Positions 1 to 12,150 of a stretch of DNA of 64,000 nt are shown here, in pieces. The stretch spans positions 744,001 to 808,000 of the forward strand of contig WACJ01000041.1 in assembly GCA_008973525.1 (NCBI GenBank). Reading direction: 5' to 3'. The notes under the pieces are model-generated. The model made no database searches. It had not been told where the DNA came from and saw nothing but the letters and a program-made list of their open reading frames with translations. The first letter of the stretch is position 1. Each line of letters starts with the position of its first letter. The translations under genes and the position numbers were made by a program. Source of the stretch: Stenopsyche tienmushanensis (taxonomy: Eukaryota; Arthropoda; Insecta; Trichoptera; Stenopsychidae).

Positions 1-1
1 A

Positions 2-1148
2 ACGTCAACTTCCCAGTCTGTCTCAGCGGGAGTTCCTCAGGGCAGCATTTTAGGGCCTCACCTGTTCGACATATACTTACACGATCTACCGACACCATCC
101 CCATCAAACGTAGCACTCTACGCCGACGACACGGCATATTATACCAGCTCTCGGAGCAACAAGCTAATAGTCGGAAACCTCCAACGATCGCTAAAAGCTG
201 CATTTAAATATTTCGATCGTTGGAAACTCAAACTAAACAAAGAAAAAACCGAAGCTATCTTGTTCTCCGTGAAACGGAAAAATCTTCGAATTGATCCAAT
301 AGTCGTCGGGTCCAGCTCTATCGAGTGGAAACCCCAAGTGAAATACTTGGGGGTGACTTTGGACAGAAGACTGAGATGGGGAGCACAGGTGTCGATGACT
401 CGTGCCCGCGGATTAGCAGCTATGGGGGCGCTGCACTCCATATTTCGTCGGCGCAGTGCTCTTTCGGCCTCTAACAAATTTTTACTATATAAAACCCTGA
501 TTCGACCTACACTCTCATACGCCGCTCCCGTCTGGAGTAACATATCCAAGACCAACTATAATAAACTTCAAATTGTACAAAACAGAGCCATAAAAATTGC
601 TTTCAATATATTTCCATATACTAATCTTAAACGTTTTCATAATAAAATTAAGCTTCCTTTTATAAAAGATTTTTTTCATCAGCAAACACTCAGATTTTAC
701 TCAAAAATTCCAAATCACACTAATCGTCTCATATCAATACTCGGCGATTACACCAAACAAAACTATAATTTCAGATACGTTCACAAAATGCCAAAACACA
801 TTTTACTATAGTTGATAGTCACGAATGCGCGATGTATGAATGATATATGATTGATTGATTAAATTATTTTTTTTTTTCTAGTTTGTAAGATAGTTTTTTA
901 AGAAATGTCGCAAAGGGGTTTTAAGTTTCCTATTTTTCCCCCTAAATAAATATACAAAAATTAAATTAACTCTTTTATGTAAAATTTATCGATTAATTAA
1001 AATGTATATTTGTAATTAAGATAAGGATAGTAATCTAAGACTTAAATTGTTAACCATTTTTTCATGTAATTGTGTATACTGATACACCATTTTACCTGTA
1101 ATATTATACTTTCTGTGAATAAAGGTTTATAAATAAAATAAATAAAAT
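2..1148 (+). mobile_element. jockey-clade non-LTR retrotransposon, 3' end
   Basis: One frame is open from base 2 to the stop at 809-811 and runs in from beyond the window edge. It reads through the reverse transcriptase motifs AGVPQGS (about 23-45) and LYADDT (about 116-133, the catalytic YADD box). The C-terminal thumb/connection region follows, with VKYLGVTLDRRLRW and YKTLIRPTLSYAAPVW, which is typical of jockey-clade elements. After the stop comes an AT-rich 3' UTR of about 300 bp, ending in a TAAA-type tail near 1,120-1,148. The 5' part (gag-like ORF, endonuclease, N-terminal RT) lies outside the window or was never copied. The ORF is uninterrupted as far as seen, so this copy is fairly young. 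Confidence 0.9.
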
Positions 1149-2155
1149 TGCTAAAATTATGAATAATGAAATAATGTCGAAACTGTACACGTATTGTAAT
1201 GCTTTGACATTGGATCAAAAGGTGTTAAGATAAATACATAAACTGGTTCTTTTAAATTGAAAACTATATTTAACAATTACAATGAATGTGTAATAAAATG
1301 ACCGATGCGTTTGATAGTTTTTGCCTTCACAACGATTGTCGTCCAAAGGGTTAAAATCGAATCTCCGACGACAGTTCGATATGACAAGCGTGTGCGAAAA
1401 ATATACCGGTTCGACATTTCCGTTATCCACTTACATTGCAACATGATTTTAATATTCCAAGGATTGCCATCCATTACAATGGACCTAACGGTATTCAAGT
1501 AAGCCGACGATAGAAATCGGACTCATTCGAAAATTGCACACAAAAAGGCGATTTAATTGCGAGGAAAGTTCAATAAGTCTAAAATCCCACAGCGACTTTT
1601 TGCATCGGATTGTCCGATATTATAATTCAACCTCAATCGCAACTGCGCGTACCGGAGAAAATAATTTGACAGATTTGCTATTCGGCACACATTTGCGTAT
1701 GGCGAAGACAAACCGAGTCAGAATTTGCCAACCGATGATGTTTCATGCGATATTTATGCATCTCGAAGATTCCACTTTCGCGGACGTCTCCGCGTAACTC
1801 GATTTCGGCAAACTCTCAGGAGATCGGTGCGGTAAGAGAATGTTATAGGTTGTTCAACTTCATCTACAGATGATGGCGTAAATAAAAGACGAATAAAATA
1901 TTACATGCTTAGAAAGTAGCGAAAACGACGAAGAAATTAGCAATGCTAAAAGTCACCTAGAAGCGAACCCGATGACTTTCTTCCCAATCGAGATTAATTT
2001 TAGCCATGTGAAGAAGTATGAGACATTAATGCTTAAATTTGACGGAATTTGAACTTCATAAGCAAAATTACATAAATTCTTATTATTATTTCAAAGTGTT
2101 TTTGCTGATTATTATTTATGTTATGATACGATTACGAAACGAAAAATATTATTCC
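1149..2155. other. AT-rich stretch, no gene recognised
   Basis: Short frames exist at 1,305-1,502 and 1,534-1,797, with locally higher GC. The second reads like degraded transposon coding (a stretch RIVRYYNSTS... LLFGTHLRM vaguely recalls the end of a retroelement integrase), but no diagnostic motif is preserved. I see no splice-site-bounded exon. Confidence 0.4.
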
Positions 2156-2159
2156 AGCG

Positions 2160-2375
2160 AGATATTGCAGGCCACCGCGAGAGGTGTCTCGAATACTTTT
2201 CATCTTAGCCTGAAGAGCATCAACGAGAAGGACGGGGGCATTCGCCCCTCAGCATCAATAGGGCTCTGCAGCCTCGACACGGACTCGCAGCATACGACGG
2301 AAATCTGCAACCCTCAGGATATACCCCCACCGCTTGCGAGCAACCCCGGTGGATACAAATCCTGAACAGCATTTA
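2160..2375 (+). repeat. GC-rich dispersed repeat, copy 1
   Basis: A GC-rich block in AT-rich surroundings. About 2,262-2,310 resembles 29,010-29,055: both run GGGC(T/C)C(T/C)GCAGCC, then ACTCGCAGCATA, then GAC(G/A)(G/A)AAAT. The ORF overlapping it (2,039-2,365) is probably fortuitous. The family is not identified. A non-autonomous transposon or an LTR fragment are the likeliest options. Confidence 0.5.
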
Positions 2376-2599
2376 AATGGAACCGCTTTAACGATCAAAA
2401 TTCAATATTTAAACGCGCAATATTCCCACGTTACATGATCAAATTGATTTCTATTTGAAAATATCGTAAGTTTAGCGCTATTGTCATAGCCGTATACAAA
2501 TATATTGGAGAAACAGTGGAACAAAATAGACTAAATAAAATATGATTTGGAATTTGATTGAATTTACCAGATATGATGCAAGCTGCTAGCACCCGAAGT

Positions 2600-2909
2600 A
2601 ATAACGAAGGCGAGAACGCGAGGTGCGATTGAGAAGCAGCGGATCTAGCGGTGATATAAACGAGACAGAGAAAGACTTAGGCCGGAGTGAAAACGTTGAC
2701 GGTCAAGGCCCGGTAAAACTGTGTCAGCCAAGCAGTCAGTCTTCCAGGGAGACGACAGCGAAGAAGCCACTCAGCGGACGTTACACACCACAAAGGAAGA
2801 GTATTGCCACCAAAATTGGACGAAATTCTATCGATTTGTAATGCACAGTGAAACTAGTGACAGTGAAAAGTGGCATTGATTGATTCGACAATCATTTGTG
2901 TGTTAATAA
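2600..2909 (+). other. candidate non-coding 5' exon
   Basis: A GC-richer purine-rich tract (2,600-2,860) is followed by short GTGAAA-type repeats. It ends in a consensus splice donor AA|GTAAGT at 2,908-2,915. A small frame (2,623-2,841) has no recognisable domain. The pattern is what a 5' untranslated leader looks like. The nearest downstream acceptor in front of a start codon on the same strand is 9,476-9,478 before GMC-1, which would make a 6.6 kb first intron. This is inference from splice signals and composition only. Confidence 0.3.
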
Positions 2910-3928
2910 GTAAGTTTGTGTATAACATTTAATTTCTTGCTATAATATGTTTTGGTAAGCAATTTATATGGGTTTGTAAAATAGAATGTATTCAATCTGT
3001 TTAGTTAGGGAATTAGAAGTGCTATTTTGTGGCATTCGAAAACGAAACCATTGACATACTCGACAATGTTAAAAATAACATACAAATATTTACATCTAGT
3101 AATATATGCACTAATATAAAACGATGGATGATAGAAATATTCAAATTCACTGCCGATATTGAGGGCATTGAAGATGTTGAGGAAGGCGATTGTTTATTTA
3201 CCGTTAGCAGTACTGCAGTGAGTTGACGTAGGTTCATTTAATGCCAGATTAACATCAATCATATTTCATTTCATCGATTAAAATTCTAGATTTAATTATA
3301 GAGTCCACTATATATATATATAATGTAAAACAATCTGTTTCTGAACATAATTCCATTATCATTGATCCACAATCTGCTTTTTAGTAGCTATCATGGTCTA
3401 TTCTAAATGGAGAATTCAATGAGTTTCTAATCTGATGAATATGGATGCAGCTGTAGCGTAGAAATAATGATATGATAATAAAAAACGAGAAAATCTTTAA
3501 TTTAAGGGGTTTTCGTTCGTAAATGTATACGGTTTATAATTAAATGCACCCACAGTTTGAGCGCATATTTTAACATTGTTAGATTGGGCTTTTATATTCA
3601 AGCCCTAATTTATAAACCTTCGTTGGATACCACAGCCCAAATTATGGCCAGAACAGGTTCCGTTTTATTTTAGCCACTCGCCACTCTAACAAACACGGTT
3701 ATTATGGATCTTATAGGGTTTGAGGAAAAAAATTGGTTGATGAACCTTTATATCTTGTACATATATGATTATGTTAACTGTCATTATCGTTTATCTCGAA
3801 GAAAGCATTCGAAATGGATCCTTACATAGGCAATTAGACACGATTTTCTCGTTGTATATGTGTTTAAACCGCAGTTAAATACAGTAAAAGGTAACTGGCA
3901 TTCAATCAAGATGTCTATTTAATAGTAT

Positions 3929-4150
3929 AGCAGACCCGCTATAAAAGCGGTTTGTCGGACTATAGAGTACTGCCCCCAATATTCCGGATATTTTAATAAA
4001 ATGAGTACTTGTAATCCGTAAAAATATAAAAATGGTGAGATGCATTTTTGCATTTTTTACATAGACGAAGCTTTATCGTAAATATGTACTATACTTATAT
4101 TAGGATGTCGGATTATAAGGGGGTCGGATTACCGTGGGTCTGTTGTATAA
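3929..4150. repeat. possible small TIR element
   Basis: CAGACCCGC at about 3,931 faces GGGTCTGTTG at about 4,136-4,145. Each end is close to a TA dinucleotide, and the inner sequence is partly complementary (CCGAC near both ends). The size of about 220 bp fits a non-autonomous Tc1/mariner/pogo-type element. The arms are imperfect. Confidence 0.3.
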
Positions 4151-4949
4151 GATTTATAAGAGAAATTTTAAATCAATTTTGGTACTATTCAATGATGACG
4201 GCGAAGAATATATTATCGTTGATAAATTCTACAAAAATGCGTCTCGGTAGTAAGAAACGTTGGATTTACCCATGACGATTTTTAATTGGTAAATGCGATG
4301 AATCAACTGCGCCCATTTTCTGTACAAATGACTACAGGATATGTGCAGATAGCTTAAAAAAAAACTTTTTCCCTCGTAGAAAACAATAAGAACTAATTTA
4401 AATATTAAGTGCGAATTCCCGCTATAAGTTCAAAGTCATTTATGAACGACATGGCCATTATCTAAATCTGTGTCATGATTTAAACGATGACAACGCACTG
4501 TGCCTAAAACACTTACATAATTTGCCGAATAATACCATTTTTCCGAATCGAATGGCGTCAAATTGAATACCGGCGTGAAAGTCAATCAAATAACATAATA
4601 TAGGTGTTAATTTTAATTGCGCAATTACTAGATGATACCATCCATTGATTGGCAACACTACTTTCGCTCGTTCTTTGACATCGACTGTTTTATAACATTT
4701 ACCGATTTTATGTCATATCTCGAAGAACAAAGCGGTGCCATGTTTGAAAAAATGATAATGAAGTGGCTATTATCACGCCTATAAAATTCAACAATCTATT
4801 TGGCTAAACATAATAAACACGAGCTCGGATTCTGAGAGGCTAAAGTTGGCACTTTCACGAATGACCACTTTCATTGATCGTGCGTGTTGAAAATACGCTT
4901 TGTCGAAGTGACACATTACTGAAAATCTGTCTATGAAAATACAAAAATA

Positions 4950-5860
4950 TTATGGGGTTGAAATATTGTAGGAAGTTTCGTATATCCGCAAAAACGTCGT
5001 GTAATACAAATATGTGTTATACAAGGTGTGAAATTCATACAAAATTTGGGGTTGCGTTCTAAAAAAAATTGAAGATCGAGAACTCAGGAGTATTTCAGGT
5101 TTTAGCCTACGAAAATCATCAGCTTTTAGCGTATTAATGTTTACGTATTTCATTATAAGGTTCCAAAATCTGTTGTAATTATCTTTTGAACTTTTTTCCA
5201 ATATAGGATCATTTTCTATAAAAAAAATCTAATTTAATAGCCAATTCTATGCCTTCATTAAATGTTTTCAATGTGAAAAATGTAGCTACTTCGCTGCAAT
5301 TGTTTTCTGAGTCTTTCATTGTGGGAGATTCATTTAATATTTCGACTTTTTCGTCTTCGTTCAATGTACGATCTTCCAATATTTCTTGGATGTCATGAAC
5401 ATCCATGTCATCAAAACCTTATCCCCCAATATCACGACAAATTTTTAATGTCCTTTGGTATTCATCTTCTATTGATGGTAGAAACATTTTCTCCAGAGGA
5501 ATACTTCAAGCCACAGCTTTATTCAGCAAGAATTTAAAGTAGATTGTTTTATTTCTATAGCGGATGCAGAAACAATATCGGCACAATTTCGAATAGAAAC
5601 ATTTTTCCGGGCTTATGGAAGTGTTAAGTTTTCATCGTGATCAATGTATCCTAATATATTTGAAATTTTCTAAATTTGACCCTGGTTTAAGGGTTGGATC
5701 ATAGATATAGTATTTGGCGTGTATATTGTTCAATATCAATAATATTTTAAATTATGTATATTTTCCCCCCAAACCATAACGCGTGTTATATAAAGCATGC
5801 AACTATATAAGCAAACGTGTTATACAAAACCGTATATTATACGAGGTCCAAGTGTATTAT
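4950..5860 (-). mobile_element. pogo/Tigger-like transposon remnant (C-terminal part)
   Basis: On the minus strand, 5,406-5,209 reads an acidic stretch (VHDIQEILEDRTLNEDEKVE) and then a TLKTFNEGIELAIKL segment, like the acidic C-terminal tail of Tigger-type transposases. The frame continues, with a stop, into 5,201-4,950. The flanks carry TIR-like AT-rich motifs with repeated GTTATAC units (about 5,012-5,022 and 5,790-5,850). The DDE catalytic core and the CENP-B-like DNA-binding domain are missing. Family assignment rests on composition and layout and is moderate. Confidence 0.45.
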
Positions 5861-7664
5861 CGAATATCAATATGAAATATAATAAATACGGTGTTTTAGA
5901 ATGTCATGTGGCGTATTAAATACGTAGCATCGCTAGGGAAAGGTTAAATTAGCTATAATTTTTTTCTAGAGATGTCTATCAAGTATTCTGGCTTTCTAGA
6001 GAATTCAATCAGGTTCTCGAGTATTCTTTTATATTTTACCCAGGAGAAGAGAGTACATTTGTTATTCAACATAATACACATTTACCTTGATAAAGATCGG
6101 TTAACGCGTGAACAATTGTGAGTAAATTGAATTTTTCAGATTAAAATCAGATTGACATTAATTTGTTATTATGTTATTTAATGATATCAATATATATAAT
6201 GAAAATGGAATCGGAATGATTTTTGTATGAATATTTCCGTTAAATCTCAACAATCAAACGTTTTTCCGAGTGTTGATGTTTTAAATTTGAGGTGATGTCA
6301 TATGATCATATCGATATAAAACGTAAATACTCTCATGACTTTGTTGGTGAACAACGGCGATAATCGACCTCGTATTTAAAACTCGGCGAAAGTTGTCTCT
6401 AGGAAAAAGTGGTTTAATTTTAAAATTTCACTCTGTATCTGATATATCGCTGATTTGAGGGTCGTGTTCGACGTATTGTAATATCGTGCGATTTTAACAC
6501 GCTGGATCGTTAATGAAGATAATTCAGCAGTCGATAATCGAGAGCGCTGAAAACCGACAATTATGCGAGAAATTTCTATTCGACGGGCATTATTGAGAGC
6601 ATCGGATATGGTGAAAATAACAACAGAAAATAACTTGGTTGAACTTGGTAAAAAAGAGTGATCGAGGTTGTGATCCAATGAAAAAGAATGTTGTTACCGT
6701 AGGACTGGGTCACGACTGTACTTCTATTCTGGAGAAATTCTTCACGTACGATTATAGCGTCACGTAGACCAAACGAGAGTACGAAGTTTTCAACAAAAGA
6801 GCCCTCATTTGATGATGTTGTTATAAATTTTATTTGAAATTAAAATTATAATACAGCTTACGATACAAACGAGAGGTTGAATTACAAATTAAAAAAGATA
6901 CGTGCTGTTTCTCTGGTATCGCAATAGAAAGCTTTGCGGGACGAGACTTGCATTTAAAAACGCACATGACACATCATCGGCGTTCCAATCATTAACAATC
7001 AAACATCACCAAATCTAAGAACTAACAAACTATCGAAACCCAAATCATTACCAAACCAACCGTCGACCACAATTTAAATATTTCTTCGAGAGTAGGACAA
7101 CCTTTAAAATTCATCTTCCGAAATATCGCCTACAAGAATACCAATATTTTTTAATATATTCTAGTTGCAACATTACGTCCATGTGCTTTTAGCAATGGCT
7201 TACGCTGTAACGGTCATGAGTGATTACGCATGTAATTAGTCAATTGTCCACTGTACTATCGATGTCTCCCATGCAGACACTTCCCCACTTACAATTACCA
7301 AATAGCATACATTGTCCAACGAAAGGTCTTCTCACAAGTGTTCTAACATCCCTCGAAAGAGCATCAATCGAAACCTGAGGTACAAAAATCCGCTTTATAC
7401 TCCGATTTAACCTCTAACAAATCATATAATCGATTAATCAATTGTGATAAACAGAATGAATTAATGGACAATATTCAAAATATCAATCAAAAAGTATTTA
7501 ATATAAACGCATTCCATTTTAAAATACAAACACACCACAAACGTAATTATAATATAATTCGGCAATTAATGTGTTATTGCATTATCAGATTATTTTTTTT
7601 ACGTTTATTTATTCATGATTATCCATCTTTTCAGTACTTTGGAAAATAAATTGGACAGGACGTT
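5861..7664. other. AT-rich stretch, no gene recognised
   Basis: I see only short frames (for example 6,376-6,678 minus and 7,464-7,649 plus) with no conserved motif, no consistent codon pattern and no paired splice sites. Confidence 0.5.
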
Positions 7665-7720
7665 ACTTTTTAACCTGTTAAATGTCAATGTCTCAACGGT
7701 GAGTCGCATCTGTACGCGCA

Positions 7721-8941
7721 TTAACACATTAAATGCGGGAAGCTTACGTGCGCGAAGCATATTTTTATGAATTGCGCTTTTTTTTAGTCAATGTCGGTTA
7801 AAATGCTATTACGCGATACTTTAGCTTTTATAGATTCATTGAAATTACTTTTAGAAATTCATGCACATCCACACATTACAAACAGAGTAATCATAAATCC
7901 AAGCATTAAACATAATTTTAAATCGGTCAAGAACTTTCAAAACATTTCGATATTTATTCCATTTTGAATACGGTCATGAATATAAAAGCTGACATTTTTC
8001 AAAACCGATTTTCGGTTTTCAATTTTCATACAAAACCGGTTTCCACCGGTTATCAGTTTTAAGAAATATAAAATTAAAATATCGAATATATTAAAATGAT
8101 TTGAATTTTATTCAAAGTTAAAAGCATTACATCTAGGTAATCCAATCCCGGACAGTTTTAGATGCTCACGAATCCCGGGATTAGTAAACGTAATCCCGAA
8201 AAACTCGAGATTAAAATTTTTATCTAACAGAAATCGTACACCTCACCAGCACGGTGAAGGCTATTAAATCGAGACATTCCCGCTGAAATCTGGACGCTTG
8301 GAAACAGTGGCGTAACTACTAATTGACGCGCTTAGGCGAGCCTAGGGACAGTAACTGTCTAATCTATGTATACATATATACAGTATATATGCATATGTTT
8401 TTAAATTGTTATATTAAGCTTTCCCTACCGGTGATGTATTTACTACACATCGACTCTAATAATGGGAATATCAATATGAAATATAATAGATACGGCGTTC
8501 AGATTTTTTTTATTCCTCTGTAATATAATTACGAATCACATCAAAGTATTATGGTGTATAAGTATTCATATGCAGCGAGGGAAATAAATAATTTGTCGGG
8601 AAATCAGATCCAGACTAAATGATCGATGCTTTAATGTTACTTCGGGCATATTTTCAAAATATTTTAATTTTTTAGTGTTTTATTTATCTATTTTTGAATT
8701 GTATTTTTATCTTTTCTTAAAAAAATAAAATCATTTTGCCTTCAAGGTATAACGTGTTCATTCTGCAAGAGATCCCATTTATGGCACTAGTTTTCTGTTT
8801 TAAGATTTAAATTCTTGTTTGGAGTGATTTGTCACAAATATATTTATTGTTCTGAATTTGGTTTACAAGAAATGCTCACGTTGACAGTGACCCAAAATCT
8901 AAGCAGAGGCGCACTAAATTATCCCGCGGTTAATGTGTTAA
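7721..8941. mobile_element. piggyBac-like TTAA element with nested hAT-derived repeat
   Basis: The left end is TTAACACATTAAATGCGGG at 7,721. The right end reads CCCGCGGTTAATGTGTTAA and finishes at 8,941, an inverted copy with small mismatches. TTAA at both edges is the target-site signature of piggyBac. No transposase frame survives. A hAT-derived repeat (about 8,287-8,690) lies inside, so the piggyBac-like element was there first. Related ends occur at 16,389-16,958, 40,695-41,161 and 61,370. Confidence 0.55.
8287..8690 (+). repeat. hAT-derived repeat, copy A
   Basis: This copy shares long near-identical stretches with 45,103-45,690 (same strand) and with 54,680-54,940 and 59,575-59,880 (opposite strand). 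Examples are ACCGGTGATGTATTTACTAC and ATTACGAATCACATCAAAGT. Compared with the 45 kb copy it lacks the segment holding the transposase dimerisation domain (45,405-45,545), so it is an internal deletion. A cluster of GGGATT/AATCCC motifs at 8,141-8,215 precedes it. Confidence 0.7.
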
Positions 8942-9478
8942 TATTTATAATAGGATTTTCTTCAAAATAATAGAAGTTAAAACATTACACACATCCTTTA
9001 ACACAAATATATTTATTGACCGAATTTAATATTATTAGGAAGGATTAAGATTTATACGAACAGATTTAGTGAAATACGTCGTTAATCGATTTGCGACTGA
9101 ACGTTAAAATAAAATTTTTGATTAAGTGACATTCAAATCAGATTTATCCAATATATAAAAATAAGATCGAAGTTATATTCATCTAATAACCATGACAATG
9201 GACTATCTGAATTCAATTAATCAAGTTAAATATCATAGCGTTTATATACATCAATATATTATTAATCAAGTGTTATATTTACAAGACCTATTTGGCGATC
9301 GGGGTTTCTAGATAGTTATATAACGAAAAGTATTCACATGTCAAGCACGAAGCGTTGCAAAAGATTCCGTGTCCGGGTAAATTCATTACAAAATCAGAGT
9401 GACCAACAATTCACAACGTAAAATACATTATGAAGTCGACCAGAATCCGTAGCTAAACAAATCATTGTTATTTTGCAG
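8942..9478. other. upstream flank and last 5' intron of GMC-1
   Basis: AT-rich, no frame. It ends in a strong polypyrimidine-AG acceptor (TTGTTATTTTGCAG, 9,465-9,478), 123 bp before the GMC-1 start codon. GMC-1 therefore probably has at least one upstream non-coding exon. Confidence 0.5.
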
Positions 9479-9601
9479 ATTTCCGAAGATTACTGAAATG
9501 TATCCATCATCGAATTTCCACAGTGATGTGTTTTAGTGCAATGTAACATTAAGGAGATTAAAAGAAATAATTTGAAATTTGGACAATATAACATTTAAAA
9601 T

Positions 9602-11627
9602 ATGAGTGCAATTGTGGGTGCCGCCACAGCCCTTGGAGGAGCAGCTGCCAGTGCTACATCGCAAGTAGCATGGTTCATACCAATGTTGGTAGGAGCGATT
9701 GCTTTCTTCCAATACGAGATGATGGATCCCGAATCGAGGGCTGCTGATACCGACATCGATGAACTATTAACAGAATATGATTTTATTGTGATAGGAGCAG
9801 GATCGGCTGGTAAAAATACGAATAAATCAAAATCAAATGTATTTAGTTTGCGTTCATAACAATGAATTTATATAATTTTCAGGATCCGTTCTAGCAAATA
9901 GGCTATCAGAGGTGGAAGATTGGAATGTATTGGTTTTAGAAGCGGGCGGCGATGAAACAGAAATAAGCGATGTACCATTATTGGCTGCCTATTTGCAATT
10001 GAGTAAACTCGATTGGCAATATAAAACTGAACCACAAGGGACTGCCTGCTTGGGTATGCAATCAATATATGATTCTTAATTGTTTAGAATATAACACTAT
10101 GCATATTAAATATTTGAATATATTAATTTTGTAGCTATGGAAGGCGGAAGATGTAATTGGCCGCGAGGTAAAGTGTTAGGCGGCTCATCCGTCCTCAATT
10201 ACATGTTATACCTGCGAGGCAATCACAAAGACTATGACATGTGGGAAGCCATGGGCAATCCAGGTTGGGGATCAAAGGAAGCATTGTATTATTTCAAGAA
10301 ATCTGAAGACAATCGCAATCCTTATTTGACCGAGACCCCGTATCATTCGCAAGGTGGTTATTTAACAGTGGGAGAAGCACCGTATCATACACCGTTAGCT
10401 GCAGCATTCGTGCAAGGCGGCGTAGAAATGGGCTATGAAAACAGGGATATAAATGGCGAAAAACAAACAGGATTTATGGTCGCCCAGGGTACCACCAGAA
10501 GAGGGAGTAGATGCTCCAGTGCAAAGGCGTTCATCAGACCGGCTCGCCTACGAAAAAATCTTCACATAGCAATGAACGCATTCGTCACAAAAATATTGAT
10601 AGATCCCGTTACAAAAGTCGCTTATGGGGTAGAATTCGTCAAAGATAGACTTGTCCAAAGAATCAGAGCCAAGCGAGAAGTTATTCTTTCAGGCGGTTCT
10701 GTAAATTCGCCACAGCTTCTAATGTTATCAGGGATTGGACCCAAAGCAGAATTGGCCAAACATGCCATACCGCTGATTAAAGATTTACAAGTGGGAGAAA
10801 ATTTGCAAGATCATATAGCATTAGGGGGCTTAACATTTATGGTGAATCAACCCGTGGCAATAATTGAATCCAGATTGCATACAGTTGCTTCGTTGATGCA
10901 ATATGCCGTATTCGGTGAAGGACCTTTGACTATACTGGGCGGAGTGGAAGGATTAGCTTTCGTAAATACTAAATATGCGAATGCTTCTGAAGATTATCCA
11001 GATATAGAATTTCATTTTATATCAGGATCTACGAATTCAGACGGAGGCAATCAGGTGAAAAAAGCGCATGGATTAACTGATACTTTTTACAACAGAGTCT
11101 TCGGACCGATTAACAATATGGATACTTGGAGCATATTGCCAATGTTGCTAAGACCCAAGAGCACAGGAAATATCAAGCTGCGCAGCAGAAATCCATATGA
11201 TTATCCGTACATTTATCCTAACTATTTTAAAGACGAGCGAGATCTGCATACATTGAGAGAGGGTGTTAAAATCGCCATTGCCTTGTCCAGAACAAAGGCA
11301 ATGCAGAGATTTGGTTCAGAGTTATCATCTCAAGTATTTCCGGCATGTTCCAGACTGAAACCATTCACTGATCCTTTCTATGAGTGTATGATTAGACAAT
11401 ATTCCGCAACGGTGTATCATCCTGTGGGAACATGCAAAATGGGACCATATTGGGATAAAACGGCCGTGGTCGATCCCCAATTAAGAGTCTATGGAATAAG
11501 AGGACTAAGAGTCATAGATGCGAGCATAATGCCGAAACTCGTCAGCGGAAACACAAACGCTCCAGTCATGATGATTGCCGAAAAGGGCAGCGACATGATC
11601 AAAGAATACTGGTTGGGAAATAGATGA
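9602..11627 (+). CDS. GMC-1, insect GMC-family FAD oxidoreductase (intact)
   Basis: Three exons, 9,602-9,809, 9,883-10,053 and 10,135-11,627, join in frame through GT-AG introns to give 623 residues, the usual length for insect glucose dehydrogenase-like GMC enzymes. An Ala-rich hydrophobic N-terminus (residues 1-36) suggests a signal or membrane anchor. The ADP-binding loop GAGSAG is at 65-70, split by intron 1. The [11 protein letters not shown] signature is near 135, a second GMC signature ([16 protein letters not shown]) is mid-protein, and the catalytic pair is His555 (HPVG) and about Asn599 (SGNTNAP). The family oxidises alcohols or sugars using FAD; the substrate cannot be told. The start follows a splice acceptor at 9,478, implying an upstream 5' exon. 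A poly(A) signal AATAAA lies at 11,902. No break is seen. Confidence 0.95.
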
Positions 11628-12150
11628 TAGAAATGTTTATCATAGTGACCGTAGATGAAATTCGTGATAAATTTTATAATAATGAAAATTTAAAAAAAAA
11701 TCACATAATGTTCCTTCCACGAACTAAATTATCATTTGGTATTTTTTAAGGGATGGACGATACTAAAAGTACCAAATATTATAAAAATAAGCCATAATTA
11801 ATATTTATTCTAAACAATTTAAAATTACGCCATTTTGTTAATCATTATTGATTTGCAAGAGAATTAATCGTGTACATAATTAAATATAAGAAATCATTGT
11901 AAATAAAATATTATGTCATAAGAATATATTTGATTTAAAAAATGACACTGTGTTATTTTTTGTCCTATTAGAAAATATGTCTAGTAAAGTATGTGTGCTG
12001 CCATCTTTGAGTATATAACAGAATAAGCATTGTAATTAGTAAATTTATGTTACAAATCGTCAAGTAAATATTAAAATTATTTTTCTTTGAATAATTTGAA
12101 ATAAAATTTAAAAAGTAATTTTAAAAAATATTGATAATTTAATAGAAATA
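11628..12150. other. 3' UTR and flank of GMC-1
   Basis: Very AT-rich, with AATAAA at about 11,902-11,907 as the likeliest polyadenylation signal. There are no coding frames. Confidence 0.5.

Noticed and set aside
1305..1797. Frames resembling the end of a retroelement integrase.
   Set aside because: Only a few residues are suggestive. There is no catalytic DDE pattern, and neighbouring frames on both strands are equally long.
2039..2365. A 108-codon ORF.
   Set aside because: The N-terminal half is AT-rich noise and the rest is the GC-rich dispersed repeat. No domain is seen.
9602..9859. A stand-alone 85-residue protein starting at 9,602.
   Set aside because: It reads through the intron donor at 9,810. 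Exon 2 at 9,883 continues the GMC fold in the right phase.
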